From contig JABMCL010002166.1 of assembly GCA_018857735.1 (NCBI GenBank), positions 21,001 to 85,000 of the forward strand: a stretch of 64,000 bases of DNA, read 5' to 3'. This stretch comes from Alviniconcha marisindica. Taxonomy: Eukaryota > Mollusca > Gastropoda > Provannidae. The notes below the pieces were generated by a model. The model searched no databases and was not told the DNA's origin. It saw only the letters and a program-made list of their open reading frames with translations. Of the stretch, positions 34,651-46,948 are shown in pieces. The translations under genes and the position numbers were made by a program. The stretch's first letter is position 1; every line of letters begins with the position of its first letter.

Positions 34651-35276
34651 TGCAGCAAAATAGCCACCTGTGCTGTCGGATAGTTTTCCCAGTAAATGTC
34701 TGAACAGGAGCTACTGAAAGGCGTCAAGAGTCGGTTCATCTTAAGTTCAAAACTGCTATTTTGTGTGGTGTAAAGTATTTTGGTACTCTCATTTTTTTGA
34801 GAGCGAGCCCAAAGAATCCATCGATGATTTCTGTCATGAAAATGTTCTGGGCTTTACAACCTTAATGCAATACTGAACACACAAAATTTGTGTTAAGCTG
34901 CAGTGTTTTAATCAGACAAGAAAAATTCAATGTCAAGCAAAAAATGTACAAGGTTTATAATCAGACGAGAGAAATTCAATGCCAAGCAAAAACATACGAA
35001 CACTTTCCGATGATGTTATCATTATGCACAACCAAATTGTTCTGAATGTAGATTATAACCATCATGGCACAAACTGAATAACTTGACTGTGCTTATGCAA
35101 TGTCTTCTTCGTGAGAGTTGCTCACACAAACGAACAAATCAACAAAGAAAAATGATAATGCTGACGGGTTGTCGTGTTCCTTGTACAAAGACCCGTTCTT
35201 ACACAACGCTGGACAAAGGAGTGCCTGTTACAAATCTGAATACAACAACAGACATTCATGTTGCTGTGGGTGTCAC

Positions 35277-35325
<49 letters not shown>

Positions 35326-36530
35326 TGAGTGAGAGAGTTTACAAGAGAGAGAGTGCATGTGAAAACATAAACCAAATATTGCACGAAGATTTTCCTTAGA
35401 ACCTAGTCAAGTACATGTATGCCTTTTCCATGTAACCAACAGGAACAAATTCATGACCAATTCACACAAAAATAAACCAAAAATTAAATGCCAGCAGCAA
35501 ACACACAGTTCAAACAGCCCTTTTTCCAAAACGTACAAACTGCAAAAATACGAAAAGAGCAAAGAAGACGCACATTCACACTGAGAATCTGGTTTTAAAA
35601 AAAATCAGAGTGTTTGTTATATATATATATATGTTCCCATGATATCAAAGGGGCATCAGTTTCTTATGATGAAGAACTGTTATGCACTTGTTCTTTCGTG
35701 TAAATGCAGTACATGGCCTGGTCTGTGTGAGACCTCACACACGCAGTCTTGAACGGAAATAGATGATGCAGTGATGACCCTGCTTACAAAAGCATCAGTG
35801 AGAATGGAATAGCAGTTACCAACACTGGACAGGTTAAAGCACTGTGTGTGTGTGTGGAGTGCATATATATGTGTGTGTGTGGAGTGCATATATGTGTGTG
35901 TGTGTATGTGTGTGTTCACACTGTAGCAAAAGCAGCAGATACATAGTTACGTAGCAGTTTCTGATCAGATCAGGCAGAACCTGATGAGTTGCTATGGAAA
36001 CTCGCTGAATCCTTTTGCACAACTGATGACATCAGACAGCAGTGCACCTAATCGCTGACACTGATCAAGCACAATCAGCTGCTCATTTTTCTCCCACTCG
36101 CAATTCAGCGAACAACTTGGACCACGTAGGGGAACATTCGTCTTTCAAAAATAACACCACGCAAGCACGCGAAAACACTGAGATTGATTCGCAGGTTCCA
36201 AAAATACATGGTTTCAGTGAAAAAAATCCAACCACTCATAAACATCACCATAAGATCCAACCACAAAAAAGCCAATGAACACACAACAACAATGCAAGCA
36301 ACAGTGAAAAAGCCTTACTTGCACAGGAAACTGAACATCAGAAACAGCATACAAAAAAAATACAAAAAAAACACACAAGTTAGACACGGGCCTACTGCAT
36401 GGTTCCTACAAATGCTTTACTCCAAAACGAAACATCGCAAGGCCCAGAGCACCTGTGCACAATCAACAAATAAACGATTTAATTAGCTCTCTAAAGACAT
36501 CACAGGCACGACAAAGACCTGAATTGTCTA
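34651..36530. other. Unique sequence with short microsatellites
   Basis: It contains (TG)n-(GA)n at 35279-35340, (TA)n at 35618-35632 and GTGTGTGGAGTGCATATAT direct repeats at 35855-35915. No gene was recognised. It could belong to the CKS 3' UTR, read on the minus strand. Confidence 0.5.
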
Positions 36531-36533
36531 CAG

Positions 36534-36708
36534 TAACTCTCACCTGGCATGCGAGTAAATACAAGGTACATCAACTCCACCAGTTATGACCTCAGTACAA
36601 GGTACATAAACTCCACCAGTGGTACATACATCCCACTGAGGATGTACCTCCGGTGGAGTTTACGTACCTTATATTTACTCGCATGCCAGGTGAGAGTTAC
36701 TGTAAGCG
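36534..36708. mobile_element. Fold-back (MITE-like) element
   Basis: The left arm CAGTAACTCTCACCTGGCATG with GCGAGTAAATACAAGGTAC is the reverse complement of the right arm GTACCTTATATTTACTCGC with ATGCCAGGTGAGAGTTACTG. The arms are about 50 bp. The inner CTCCACCAG/CTGGTGGAG-type motif is repeated three times. A single arm of the same family sits inside the larger fold-back at 63000-63222. Confidence 0.85.
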
Positions 36709-37094
36709 ACTCAGGTCTTTCTTGCGCTTGTTTGTTTAATTTTTCACTCCAAAATTCACAAATTGTTTGGACTCTCTCTCTCTCCAAAACTCAGACCAGA
36801 TTTGCTGTTGGCCTTTCTCTCTCTCTCTCTCTCCCTCTCTCCAAAATTCAGACCAAATCTGATAAGATTATCCCTCTACTCACCTTTAATTCACCACAAG
36901 TGACACACACATACACTCTTCACTTCACAGTTCAGACACCAAAGTATTGCCAGTTCACAATAATATTTATATCCACCGAAGCTGGAAGATTACGAAGCTC
37001 ATTATTCTCAGTCAGGCATTTACTGGCTTTTCAGTTTGCCAGAAGTGAAAACTCACAAAATGTCAAAGATCTCAGCTGAACTACTGACTTTCCC

Positions 37095-37670
37095 CACACT
37101 AGCAAGGCCTAGAAAACCACATAAAGACAAAAACTAAAAACTCTGTCCACCGCCTTAACACTTCCATTGTTCTGGCGGCAGTCCACGGTCTCTCCGGTCT
37201 TTTACGCGCAGTTTCCACGGTCGAGTCTTCACTCTTTCGTCCCCTTCCCACTCCGTCCCTAATAAGCCATCTCGCTTCCGTGGACGTAAAGCAACAAAGA
37301 ACTCTGTCCAACTGAGGTTCATTTCGACCTAAACTACTGCCGCAAAACACCTGCGTGGAATGAGGCTGCTTGAGCCTGTCCGTCACATCAGAATTCAGAT
37401 GTGCGCTGCTCGCCTCTTCATAACCTGACAAAATCAGCCAGTTCAGGAATGCACAAGCCAGGCACCACCCAGCTGATGTCTTGAGAGCAATCCAGAAAGA
37501 GGAACTGTGGACATTGTTGGAAAAAGAAGAGATGTTCACCTTGACAACAACAAAAACAAAACAAAAATGCTGTAAAGATGATCTACACAGCGCAACGTCT
37601 TGCAGTAAAAAGCAACCTACAGCACCATCAACGAATGAGTTAGTCGAGACATGAACAGGGCTCATAATAT
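37095..37670. other. Repeat-derived open stretch
   Basis: An uninterrupted minus-strand frame of 188 codons covers this stretch, but part of it (37240-37330) is the dispersed element with CGTCCCTAATAAGCCATCTC and GTGGACGTAAAGCAACAAAG. The remainder resembles no protein I know. Confidence 0.6.
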
Positions 37671-37689
37671 ATGGAGATGAGAGGACAAG

Positions 37690-38810
37690 TTTTTAACACA
37701 CACACACACACACACAGTCACATCACACACACACGGAAAACTAATGTTTCAATACTAATACAGTCTTTTTCCTATTTCTTATTTTGCTCATTTCATTAAC
37801 CTTAAGGCCGAAAATGCGTCAGTTATTATCTTTGAATTGAGAACAAAATCACAAATATCATTATGTGTGCGACTGTGTCCATGTACCTTGAAAAAAATAA
37901 AACCTTCAACGTTTGATCCTGATCAAACAAATATAACTTCAACAACAGCAAAAAGACGGAAAACAGGGTAACTTTCAGACTCGGACCAGACCCAGAAATT
38001 CAGATTCAGACCAGACCCAGAGATCAAGTGCAGCTCAAAGGCCACTAAATCCAGTCTCTGGACGAGCGAAGGTCGATATGAACAACCATTATGCAATGTT
38101 TGAATGTTATCACACAGCCTGAGAAAATTGCAATGCTGAGTTTTCCGGGCATGAAAAGCATAACACTGATCATTTCAACCTCGCTTTTTACCACATCAAA
38201 AAACAACAAAAAGCAAGAAAGAAAAAAGATTCAGTCAATGTTTAGAGGGACAAAAACCTAAGCTTTGAACACAACTCACAAAATTCAACTTTATAAAAGA
38301 AAGAATGGGGGGGGAAAAAAGAGGAGGGGGAAAAAACCTGGATAAAAACAGTATGTATTTGTGCATCTACAACCACTTCAAAAAATGCCTAAAATCAACT
38401 CTTCAGATTTCCTCAAACTAAAGGTGGGGGGGTGGTGGGGTGGGGGGGTGGGGTTGGGGGGGGGGGGGGTGTGCTTTAAGCAAAACCTATAAAAAAAACA
38501 ACTAAAAAAAACCCATGATAATCAAATCAAAATCTTTAAAAAAGCAAACTATATTTTAAAAAGAAGGGAGACGGGGGCGTGGGCAGGGGGGAGGAGGGTA
38601 AGGAGACCACACACACACACACACACACACACACTGACACACACATGAAAATCAACCCCTGAGCAGGTTAACAACCAACTGTAAAAAAAAACAAGCAAAA
38701 AAACACACACCCCACCCCCCACACCAAAAAACCCCGCTGGCACTGTTAACCGGTGACCCTTCCCTTCCTGAGATGCGGAGCCAGTTCCCTTCAAGTTGCG
38801 CCACCTTCAT
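37690..38810 (-). other. Probable 3' UTR / downstream region of CKS
   Basis: A/C-rich sequence with short CA tracts (37697-37717, 38609-38634) and a G-rich tract (38423-38470). No gene was recognised, and I could not identify a convincing minus-strand polyadenylation signal. Confidence 0.45.
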
Positions 38811-38917
38811 TCATCCTTTGGTAGCCGCCAGCACCAGGTGGCTGGCCTGAGACTGACTTGCAGGCGCCTGGTTTGGCTGCTGAGCAATTGGGCGCCGGAA
38901 CAGAAGCACGTGGGGCT
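38811..38917 (-). CDS. CKS1B: CKS exon 3 (EPHVLLFRR + C-terminal tail)
   Basis: On the minus strand TTTTCCAG is followed by AGCCCCACGTGCTTCTGTTC. With the G left from exon 2 it encodes EPHVLLFRRPIAQQPNQ and then APASQSQASHLVLAATKG, stop TGA at 38811. EPH(I/V)LLFRRP is the invariant C-terminal strand of CKS proteins. The Gln/Ala/Ser-rich tail is longer than in human CKS1B (79 aa; here 97 aa in total). The first ~30 bases with the acceptor are repeated seven more times upstream on the minus strand. Confidence 0.95.
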
Positions 38918-39660
38918 CTGGAAAATGCAAGTCAGTGATAATATGGTATCAGTTATTAATATTGTGATCAATTCCTGCCGAGTAATAAGGCGCCGGAACA
39001 GAAGCACGTGGGGCTCTGGAAAATGCAAGTCAGTGATAATATGGTATCAGTTATTAATATTGTGATCAATTCCTGCCGAGTAACAGGGTGCCGGAACAGA
39101 AGCACTTGCAGCTCTTGAAAATGCAAGTCAGTGATAATATGGTATCAGTTATTAATATTGTGATCAATTGCTGCCGAGTAACAGGATGCCGGAACAGAAA
39201 CATGTGCAGCTCTTGAAAATGCAAGTCAGTGATGATATGGTATCAGTTATTAATATTGTGATCAATTCCTGCTGAGTAACAGGGTGCCGGAACAGAAGCA
39301 CGTGGGGCTCTTGAAAATGCAAGTCAGTGATAATATGGTATCAGTTATTAATATTGTGATCAATTGCTGCCGAGTAATACGTCGCCGGAACAGAAGCACT
39401 TGCAGCTCTTGAAAATGCACGTCAGTGATAATATGGTATCAGTTATTAATATTGTGATCAATTGCTGCTGAGCAATTGGGTGCCGGAACAGAAGCACGTG
39501 GGGCTCTGGAAAATGCACGTCAGTGATAATAGGGTATCAGTTATTAATATTGGGATCAATTGCTGCTGAGCAATTGGGCGCCGGAACAGAAGCACGTGCG
39601 GCTCTGGAAAATGCAAGTCAGTGGTAATGTGGTATCAGTTATTAATATTGTGATCACGTT
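38918..39660 (-). repeat. Exon-edge tandem array of CKS exon 3
   Basis: Seven further 98-bp copies carry the exon 3 start and acceptor (on +, GCCGGAACAGAAGCACGTG or a variant, then GAAAATGCA-GTCAGTGATAA). They start near 38991, 39089, 39187, 39286, 39384, 39481 and 39580. Several keep CCAG|AG and the others have CAAG|AG. The rest of each unit is intron text (GGTATCAGTTATTAATATTG). Confidence 0.96.
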
Positions 39661-39840
39661 GGATTAAACGCGCTATAAAAAGCTAGTCACTCACGTAGAA
39701 CCACATGCGAACACAGTGAGTCTGCTCAAGAGAGCGGAGAATAGCGCTATATAAGTCATCATCAATCAATCAATCAATTGCCCATCCCTAATAAGCCTTA
39801 TGGTTTCTGTGGACGTTAAGCACCATGTTTACTATCAATC
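39655..39840 (+). mobile_element. SINE 3' fragment plus dispersed-element fragment
   Basis: Bases 39665-39750 match the SINE end (AACGCGCTATAAAAAGCTAG, CAGTGAGTCTGCTC, AATAGCGCTATATAAG). Bases 39778-39835 are the CATCCCTAATAAGCCTTATG fragment also seen at 19580. Confidence 0.8.
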
Positions 39841-39844
39841 AATT

Positions 39845-40560
39845 ATGATGGTATTATGTTAAAAATATGGTCTAACTTATTAATATTGTGTTGTTGTTTT
39901 TTAAGCACTAGTCAATAAAGTAGTCTGTTATGTTAGTGCTAGTTAATAAAGTATTATGTTAATTTATATTATGTTAGCACTAGTTAACAAAGTATTCTGC
40001 TAATGTTTGTTATGTTAGCACAAGTAAATGAAGTATTCTGTTAATTTCTATATTATGGTGGCGCTAGTTAATAAAGTATTATATAATTATGTTAATTTAT
40101 GTTAATACTAGTTCATAAAGTACTATGTTATGTGACATTAGCGCTAGTTAATAAAGTATTCTGTTGATTTATGTCATGTTAGCACTAGTTAATAGTCTTA
40201 GGTTACATTAGTACTAGTTAATAAAGTGTTTTGTTATGTTATCACTATTTAATAAAGTATTATTTTATATTAGCACTATTTAACAAAGTGTTATGTTATA
40301 TTAGCGCTATTTAATAAAGTCTGTTATATTATCACTATTTAATACAGTATTACATTACATTAGCATCAGTTAATAAAGTATTTTATTTTGTTAGCACTAT
40401 TTAATAAAGTATTATGTTATATTAGCGCTATTTAATGAAGTATTACATTATATTAGCACTATTTTTAAAAGTATTACGTTATATCAGAGCGAGTCAATAA
40501 ACTATTATGTTATGTTAGCGCTAGTTAATAAAGTATTATGCTACAGCTAGTGCTAGCTAA
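39845..40560. repeat. 30-40-bp minisatellite with AATAAAGTATT
   Basis: About 20 units of GTTAGCACTAGTTAATAAAG and TATTATGTTATATTA within the second coding intron of CKS. On the + strand each unit carries an AATAAA hexamer. Confidence 0.95.
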
Positions 40561-40574
40561 ATGCCGATGCTCAC

Positions 40575-40702
40575 CTGGAGCATGTACCATATAGTGGATC
40601 CAGCCGGGCGACTGTTGCACGCCAATGTTTCGCCATTCTGTCTCCGTCATCAGGTGTTGCTTGGGTACCAGCTTGGCCACGTCTGGCGGCAAAATCACAT
40701 GC
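40575..40702 (-). CDS. CKS1B: CKS exon 2 (core domain)
   Basis: On the minus strand it begins after TTTCAG at 40702, ends before GTGAGC at 40575, and completes the Arg codon from exon 1. It encodes [20 protein letters not shown], then [20 protein letters not shown] and AP. LVPK-HLM-E-EWR-(L/I)GVQQS-GW-HYM-H-PEPH is diagnostic for the CKS fold, including the anion-binding residues (Arg, Ser, Trp) that read phosphorylated CDK substrates, and the HxPEPH hinge. The protein binds CDK1/CDK2 and, in CKS1, the SCF-Skp2 ligase. Confidence 0.98.
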
Positions 40703-41637
40703 CTGAAACATAAGTAAGTAAGTAATTTTGTGTTTTGTGCTCAGTCAACCATCATGGTTATCTCAGCGCATACCCGAAACAGTTGAAACTTGAATCCTCA
40801 TGCCTCAGTACTCATGAATACACGAGCGAGCAAAGAGCATGTGGCCATCTTGCTCTTACAGTCTCAGCATCTGCATGGAGTTAAAGTGCGCTATAAAGTA
40901 GACGCTGACCAAAACTTGGAGCCAGTTTTGACCATGACACTTAAAAGCTGAAACAAACACCGATTGACTACTGCTGTACTAGTACTTATTAGTCTAGTAA
41001 CATTAAAACATTCTCAGCAATGGTAATGTAAAGCATGTCTACACAGAGCTGTGAGTGTGTGAGCAGTGTATGAATAAAGTGTCCAGCAAAATGTACGGAT
41101 CCATGAGTCTCATGCATGTGCCTGTGTTTTGCCTTCTTGTGATGTACTTAGAGTTGGACAAAGAATAAAAATCTTATTATCCGTTGGAGTTATGGCAATG
41201 AAAAGAATTTGTTATAAGTACAGGGGCAACAGTAAATGTCAAAAGAAAACAAAATTATCATTTACTATTCATAACATTATTGTAATTTACCAATATTATT
41301 ACTTACTATTATTGTCAAACTTTAATTAACATCATCATCACACCTTCAGTCTTCAGAATCTGAATCAGAATCTGAATCAGAATATTTATTGCCCCCATAC
41401 AAGTTTACAAGGAAATTTGTCTTATGGTGCACAGCAGGAAACAGAATAAACAACAGACTAACATTTTAAGGCTAAAAATACACCAAACACACACAATGTA
41501 TTATTATCAAAGCATTGAAAAGTAAGTATTTACACAAGCATCTGTAATTAAACTATTTTTTTACAATTAACGTTATTACTGACCCTGTGATATTATTAAT
41601 TGTCATCATCTTAATCAGACTCAGATGTTCTTCATAC
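40703..41637 (-). other. CKS coding intron 1
   Basis: No gene inside. A GAATCAGAATCTGAATCAGA direct repeat and GTTTACAAGGAAATTTGTCT text at 41353-41450 look like a non-LTR retrotransposon or SINE tail, but I cannot name it. Confidence 0.5.
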
Positions 41638-41714
41638 CTGTATTCATACTTGTCGTCATAATACTTTTCAGAATAGGTAATCTGGTCAGCAGGCATGCTT
41701 CCTGGACTTTACAC
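41638..41714 (-). CDS. CKS1B: CKS exon 1 (start codon; 5' UTR 41697-41714)
   Basis: On the minus strand an acceptor (CTGTTTCAG) at 41715 is followed by 18 nt of 5' UTR and ATG at 41696. It encodes MPADQITYSEKYYDDKYEYR, with the last codon split. YS(E/D)KY-D---EYRHV is the N-terminus of CKS proteins. Donor GTATGA follows at 41637. The upstream acceptor shows that a non-coding exon precedes it. Confidence 0.96.
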
Positions 41715-42199
41715 CTGAAACAGTCACACAACAAAAACTTCAATTAGGACTATGAATCACTGAATGTGACACTGTTAAGATTAAAAACCCTTTCACTAGC
41801 TTTACTTTTGGCCCAGTGCTCTGGCACCATTTAACACCTTTGTCCTCCTCAGTCCAAAAAAAGTAACAGAGATCTACATGTAACTTGTAGTTGTAAACAG
41901 AAACAAACTGAAACACTTTTTGTTGCTGTTGTTGTTGTAAATGTAATATTGCAAACAAAGAAAAATGCAAAAAACAACAACCAAACCTGGATAGTCAAGG
42001 TGGATGGAAAGTTCTAGCCCAGTAGTGACACCAGAGACAATTGATAGGGGCATCCATTTAGAAATTAGAGCACAATTAATCGGTCAACAAAACTGTGCAA
42101 TGTTGACAGCACTTGACACAGAAAGAGAAAAACAGGGAAATATATAAATTATAATGGTACGGTAAATGCTGAGTATGTAACAGTAACTAGATTTAGCAC

Positions 42200-42250
<51 letters not shown>

Positions 42251-43566
42251 ATAAATATGTATTATATACCTGCTCTACCTACTTATATCCCCTGAAGGGA
42301 GGCTTGGGATGTCTAATGTCTCCCTCCTGTCTGGAATCTCAGGGCTGTCATTTGATTCCCCTTTCCTATAGACTCCTCTCTAGTTTTTTTCTGCCTAGTC
42401 CTCTTGCTCTTTCTGTCTTGTCATTTTTCTGCTAATGGTCCATCCTCCAGACTTTTTTCAAGAAAACTCTCAAATATTTGTCATTAAGGGTTAGGTTTTT
42501 TGTATGGCTCTTTTTGAGCAGCTATAAAGAGTTGATAGTTGGTAGGTGGTATGTGCAGCTTTCTGCCACATGGCACTGGTATTTGCCATTATGCATTTAT
42601 ATAACATTTTTTAATTTTATACTGTGTCTGTCCATTCCTTTTTTTATTATTTTTCTTTAACCTGGTATCAATAAATTAAGACGGAATGGTGGACAATACC
42701 TGCATGTCCTAGCCTTATGTGCTCTTTTAACAGGGGTAATATTGAAGGGACCAACTCTTCGAAAATTTGTGTGTGATGTTTGTGTATACGTTTTATGTTT
42801 GCGAAGTGACTGGTTTTGTAGACTGACTTGACAGAGGGTTGATCTATGTGAGAAGAGTTTAGAAATGTGTATTTGCTTATGACCTGAGTTTGACTGTCCT
42901 GAGGTGACCCTGCGTGGTTGACAGGACATTAAAATCCAATTACTACTACTACTGTTATTACCTACTTATATGACTATGTATTATAATTTATATAGTACCT
43001 GTTCTACCCTGCTGGACACTGCTAATGCACAGATACTGCTATCTTTTGCAGTAACCACCATCACACCAGATTATTTTGTCACTGGTGCCCCCCCCCCCCC
43101 CCCTTTTTTTCTTTTCTTTCTTCTTCTTCTACATTATTTTTTTAAATTTTATAATAATGCTGGTATTTGCAAAGCTTGTAAACGGTCTGAGCGAACGAAG
43201 AAGAAAGATTAACTCGTGGAGATGTAAAGATAGATCTGCAGGGGCTGTGACACGAGTGACAATAGTATTAGTTGGTGGAAAATGCCATTCACTGGGTTGG
43301 CTAACGGCTGGGGAAAGTAGCCAACAGTCTCTGCCGGGACCAAACAACAAGCCCCAGTTTGTTCGTCCAAAAAGAAAGGAAAGAAAAAAGAAGGGGAAAA
43401 AAAAAAAAAAAAAAAAAGTTAGTCACACAAATAGGCTACGTCATCAGGGAACAAAAAAATCCCGACAATTTCAACTTCGCAAAACCCACATTCATGCAAA
43501 TATATGCTTTTTAAGGACCATTTGCACAGTTACGAAATGTTGCGCTAACTAACTGAACTACTTACC
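41715..43566 (-). other. CKS 5' UTR intron and first non-coding exon end
   Basis: On the minus strand the text TTTGGTGCTTTGTTTAAG ends in GTAAGTAG at 43565, an excellent donor. The non-coding first exon therefore probably extends from 43566 upward. The intron holds a (TA)n tract at 42200-42242, poly-C at 43089-43102 and an A-rich run near 43400. No other gene was seen. Confidence 0.6.
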
Positions 43567-43880
43567 TTAAACAAAGCACCAAATTTCAGCAATTTTAATT
43601 ATAACTTTACTGCCAAGTGCGCTGTCTGAGTTGAATTTTGCGCCTCCTACCCGATTTGTTTGGGTCACAGACGGTAACGCATCGCAAATTGTGCAAAACT
43701 GGGATTCAAAATTATTTCAATTTTAATATAATGCTTTCAAAATGGCCAGTTATATAGGTATCATGATCATAATATTATAAATAAAGAGGATTTACATTGT
43801 ACTGTTGTTGCTGTTGTGTTTTAAAGAAATTTACAAATAAATAAATTCCGGTTCAGATTGTTGAACAACCATCGAACAAC
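43567..43880. promoter_or_regulatory. Shared divergent promoter region of CKS and SDHC
   Basis: The CKS 5' exon donor (43565, minus) and the SDHC start codon (43881, plus) are only 314 bp apart, so both promoters and first exons must lie here. No TATA box is obvious. On the CKS side there is a GC-containing TTTTGCGCC (43636-43644) and a TTCAAA (43705-43710; TTTGAA on the CKS strand), which resemble E2F and CHR elements of cell-cycle genes. These motif readings are weak. Confidence 0.6.
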
Positions 43881-43897
43881 ATGGCCGCCCTCATAAG
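43881..43897 (+). CDS. SDHC: SDHC exon 1 (MAALI)
   Basis: ATG in a good context (AACATGGCC) encodes MAALI plus two bases of Arg before donor GTCAGT. The MAAL start and the phase match the next exon. It begins the mitochondrial targeting sequence. Confidence 0.88.
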
Positions 43898-44472
43898 GTC
43901 AGTAACACAGTTATGGACTAACTTTAGGATTTTGAGTATGAGCGTATGTGTTATTAATGTTCAGATGGTAGCACAGTTGATTTCTTTTTAAGTTTCGTAC
44001 TATCCAACTGCATTATACTGGACCGTTAGCAGATTGTGTTCTGGAGCACTTGGTGTCACTTTCACTAGTCAGTTCCATCTGCCTTTCAGCCAGTGTCAGC
44101 CTTACGTGACGAATCCTAAAACTTTCTGTGCAAGAATGTTACAGTAACTGCTGTACTCAGCTGTGTGCTTAAATGGGTAAAGCACACATTTTTATTCAGA
44201 TATATATGCAAAAAGCAACTGAGTTGTGCCACGGCATCTCACCTATTTCACAACCTAAACTGACCTTGCGGCCGACTGCGTCCTTGACCTTTATGCGTGC
44301 AGTGGTTCCTTGTGCGTGCTTCCCGATTTATATTTAAGAAAATCCCAAAAAATCGTATAAATGCATTTTTCATTGCGGTGCAGATTACAGTGCAATCCAT
44401 TTTTGCATCAAATGGAGCAGATTAAGTTGTTTTTCTCTCCCCCCCCCCCCCCTTTTTTTCTTTGTTTTGTGT

Positions 44473-44503
<31 letters not shown>

Positions 44504-46253
44504 GAGTCAGTATTTGAATCATTAAACAGCTAGGTATTTACCTTCCATTCACAGCAATAGTAGGGTGGCTGGACTCTCCTGAAAGCACACATAAAAAGAA
44601 GAAAAGTGACCTTGTGTACATTATGTGTTCCATCATAGGCATCAATCAGGGATCATGCTTATTGCGAACACTTGCATAAATTATATTGTATTTTTGGGGT
44701 GCCATACACATTTTGGCCACATTGCTGCATCACTGTACGTAAAATGACTGAACACCAATTGAATAAGTTACGAGTCACCGGTGGCTGTCCAGTAACCCAA
44801 CACTAGATCTTCTTGCAAACTCAGTGTCATCTCATCTGTGGTCCCGACACTCCTCTCCAGCACACAGTGCAAGTCCAGTCAATGAAGGGCAGAATCTGGA
44901 TGATAAAATAAATGCATAAGCTACCATCATTTTTGGTCTACAAGGCAATACTTTTCCTGCCTCAAAACCTATCCCAGTGCCTTATACTGTTATAGTCAGT
45001 AGCACCCTGTCTGTAAATAAAATTCACATACTTCTCCAGAGAACAGCAACAAATAATTTGAAACTGAATCCCAATGAACCTGTATCTGGAGAAAGAATCA
45101 GTCTCTGTATCAAACTGACCAGAAAATGCACACCTTGCCAAACTTATCATTGAGATTTTCTGGTCAACCAATGAGGATGCAATTCCAGAAACTAGATTTG
45201 GAATGACCCCAAAAGGCCTAGTCATACTTTCAGCATATAGCAGCATTTACTCAAAAGTGGAAGATTAAGAAACTGAAAGCAAAATCTGCATTGGCACCAA
45301 ACACGAATGAAAGAAAATGGTGGCACTAGCAGCCTCGATTTATCTTTATTTCATTACCAAGTCCCATGGTAGACAAGAACTGGGTTAGCCAACATATATC
45401 GTCTGCTGCACTGTTCATCTTTGGAAAACGATGCCGTGTACAATGTTCCAGTTGATTAAAACCTTTTGTGAAAAGCAAATTCATTGAACATTTCCACTTT
45501 ATATGGCACTTTCCCTCGTGTTTGGCGCATGTTACCATGTGTCCATCAGGTTTCTCTTGTTGACAATGATTTTGCCAATGCCACTTATGTTTGGGAGCAT
45601 GTTTGCTATGAGCCTAATTTCAGGGGATGTGCCTTACAATGATAATCAGGAGCACCCACTTAAAATATTTGCGCATTGCTGGACTTTCTTTTTATTAGTT
45701 TGATCTGCTCACTTTCAGATTGAGTATAGCTAGAATCAAGCTACTCCATCATTAATTTTTGGCTTTGTTTGTGCACCAATTCTAGGTTATGTTGTACACA
45801 TTTTTTGTACTACACTACTGATGCAAAATGCGTAATGTTTCGCATCAGTTGACGCAAATCACTAAAAGGCAGTGTTACCCCTGCATCAGCGTACAGGTCT
45901 GTTTATCCAGATGAACCGCTGTGTGGTACACATTGCACTGATTATGTTCAACACTTTTTCTGTGGAGTAGATAATGCAAGCACCCATATGGAGAACTATT
46001 CCATCATGACAACTTCCATTCAAAGTAATGTCAGAGAAAGGAAGGTCAGATTGATCCATGTTTTGGAATGGTGAAAACCCCCACTACAGCCCTACTGACG
46101 TAAAACTAAAAGCAAAGGAGTGCTCATTGTCATTATCATTCAAGAACAGCAAGCAGCCTTACATCACTGTCATAAGTGATATTTTGCCGATGCTTGATGG
46201 TCAGGCAGCTGTGCCTCGTTCCCACACACTGTGACTGATTTTCTGCTTCTAAC

Positions 46254-46289
<36 letters not shown>

Positions 46290-46948
46290 GGGCACACACT
46301 CACATGCACACACACACACACACACACGCACACACTGTGGCAGATGAGGTGGTGAATGTTGTAGCTGGAAAGTTATAGTACAGTTATACATAGATCAAAT
46401 TAATGACAGCGTAGATGTCTGAAACATGGACTTACATTTACATATATAATATGTATCTAAATCTGTAGTGTAAAACACACACTATAGCTGGTCAGTGCAC
46501 AGCAGGTACTGGAAGTTTGTGGACCTGTTTTTTTGACCACATGCTATACATGTGCACTCCGTTTGGGTCAGCCACCACACAGAAGTCCCTGTAGTGTAAT
46601 GTTTCTAATCAGTTACTGAACTTACTCTCAGCTTTGTGCTGTGTGTGTGTGTGTGTGCGCACATGCGCACACTTGCATGTGTGTGTGTGTGAAGGAGTCA
46701 TAATTAAATAATTATATGCAAAGACGCATAACATAGTCCAGATTCTGTTGTCTCTGGTAGAGTCAACAATGACTGTGTTCCTTTGAAGTCTCACTATGTC
46801 ATGGTGCTGTTAATGTTATAGGATAAACAGGTCATCAGATAATATGAGATATTAATGGCCCCTGCCCCAATCCCATATATAACACGCTGTGGTGTTATAG
46901 CATATGAAGTATGTGAAAGAAATGATATTTTAATGACTTCCATTTCAG
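43898..46948 (+). other. SDHC intron 1
   Basis: It contains poly-C/poly-G runs (44439-44453, 44487-44504), (CA)n at 46255-46330 and TG/CA text at 46640-46695. Short frames at 44962-45246 and 45326-45703 are not recognisable proteins. Nothing else is supported. Confidence 0.55.

Noticed and set aside
37099..37665. 188-codon minus-strand frame
   Set aside because: Part is the dispersed element also found at 15000 and 63328, and the rest matches no family I recognise.
44962..45703. Three short open frames in SDHC intron 1
   Set aside because: No recognisable motif, no splice structure and ordinary AT-rich composition.
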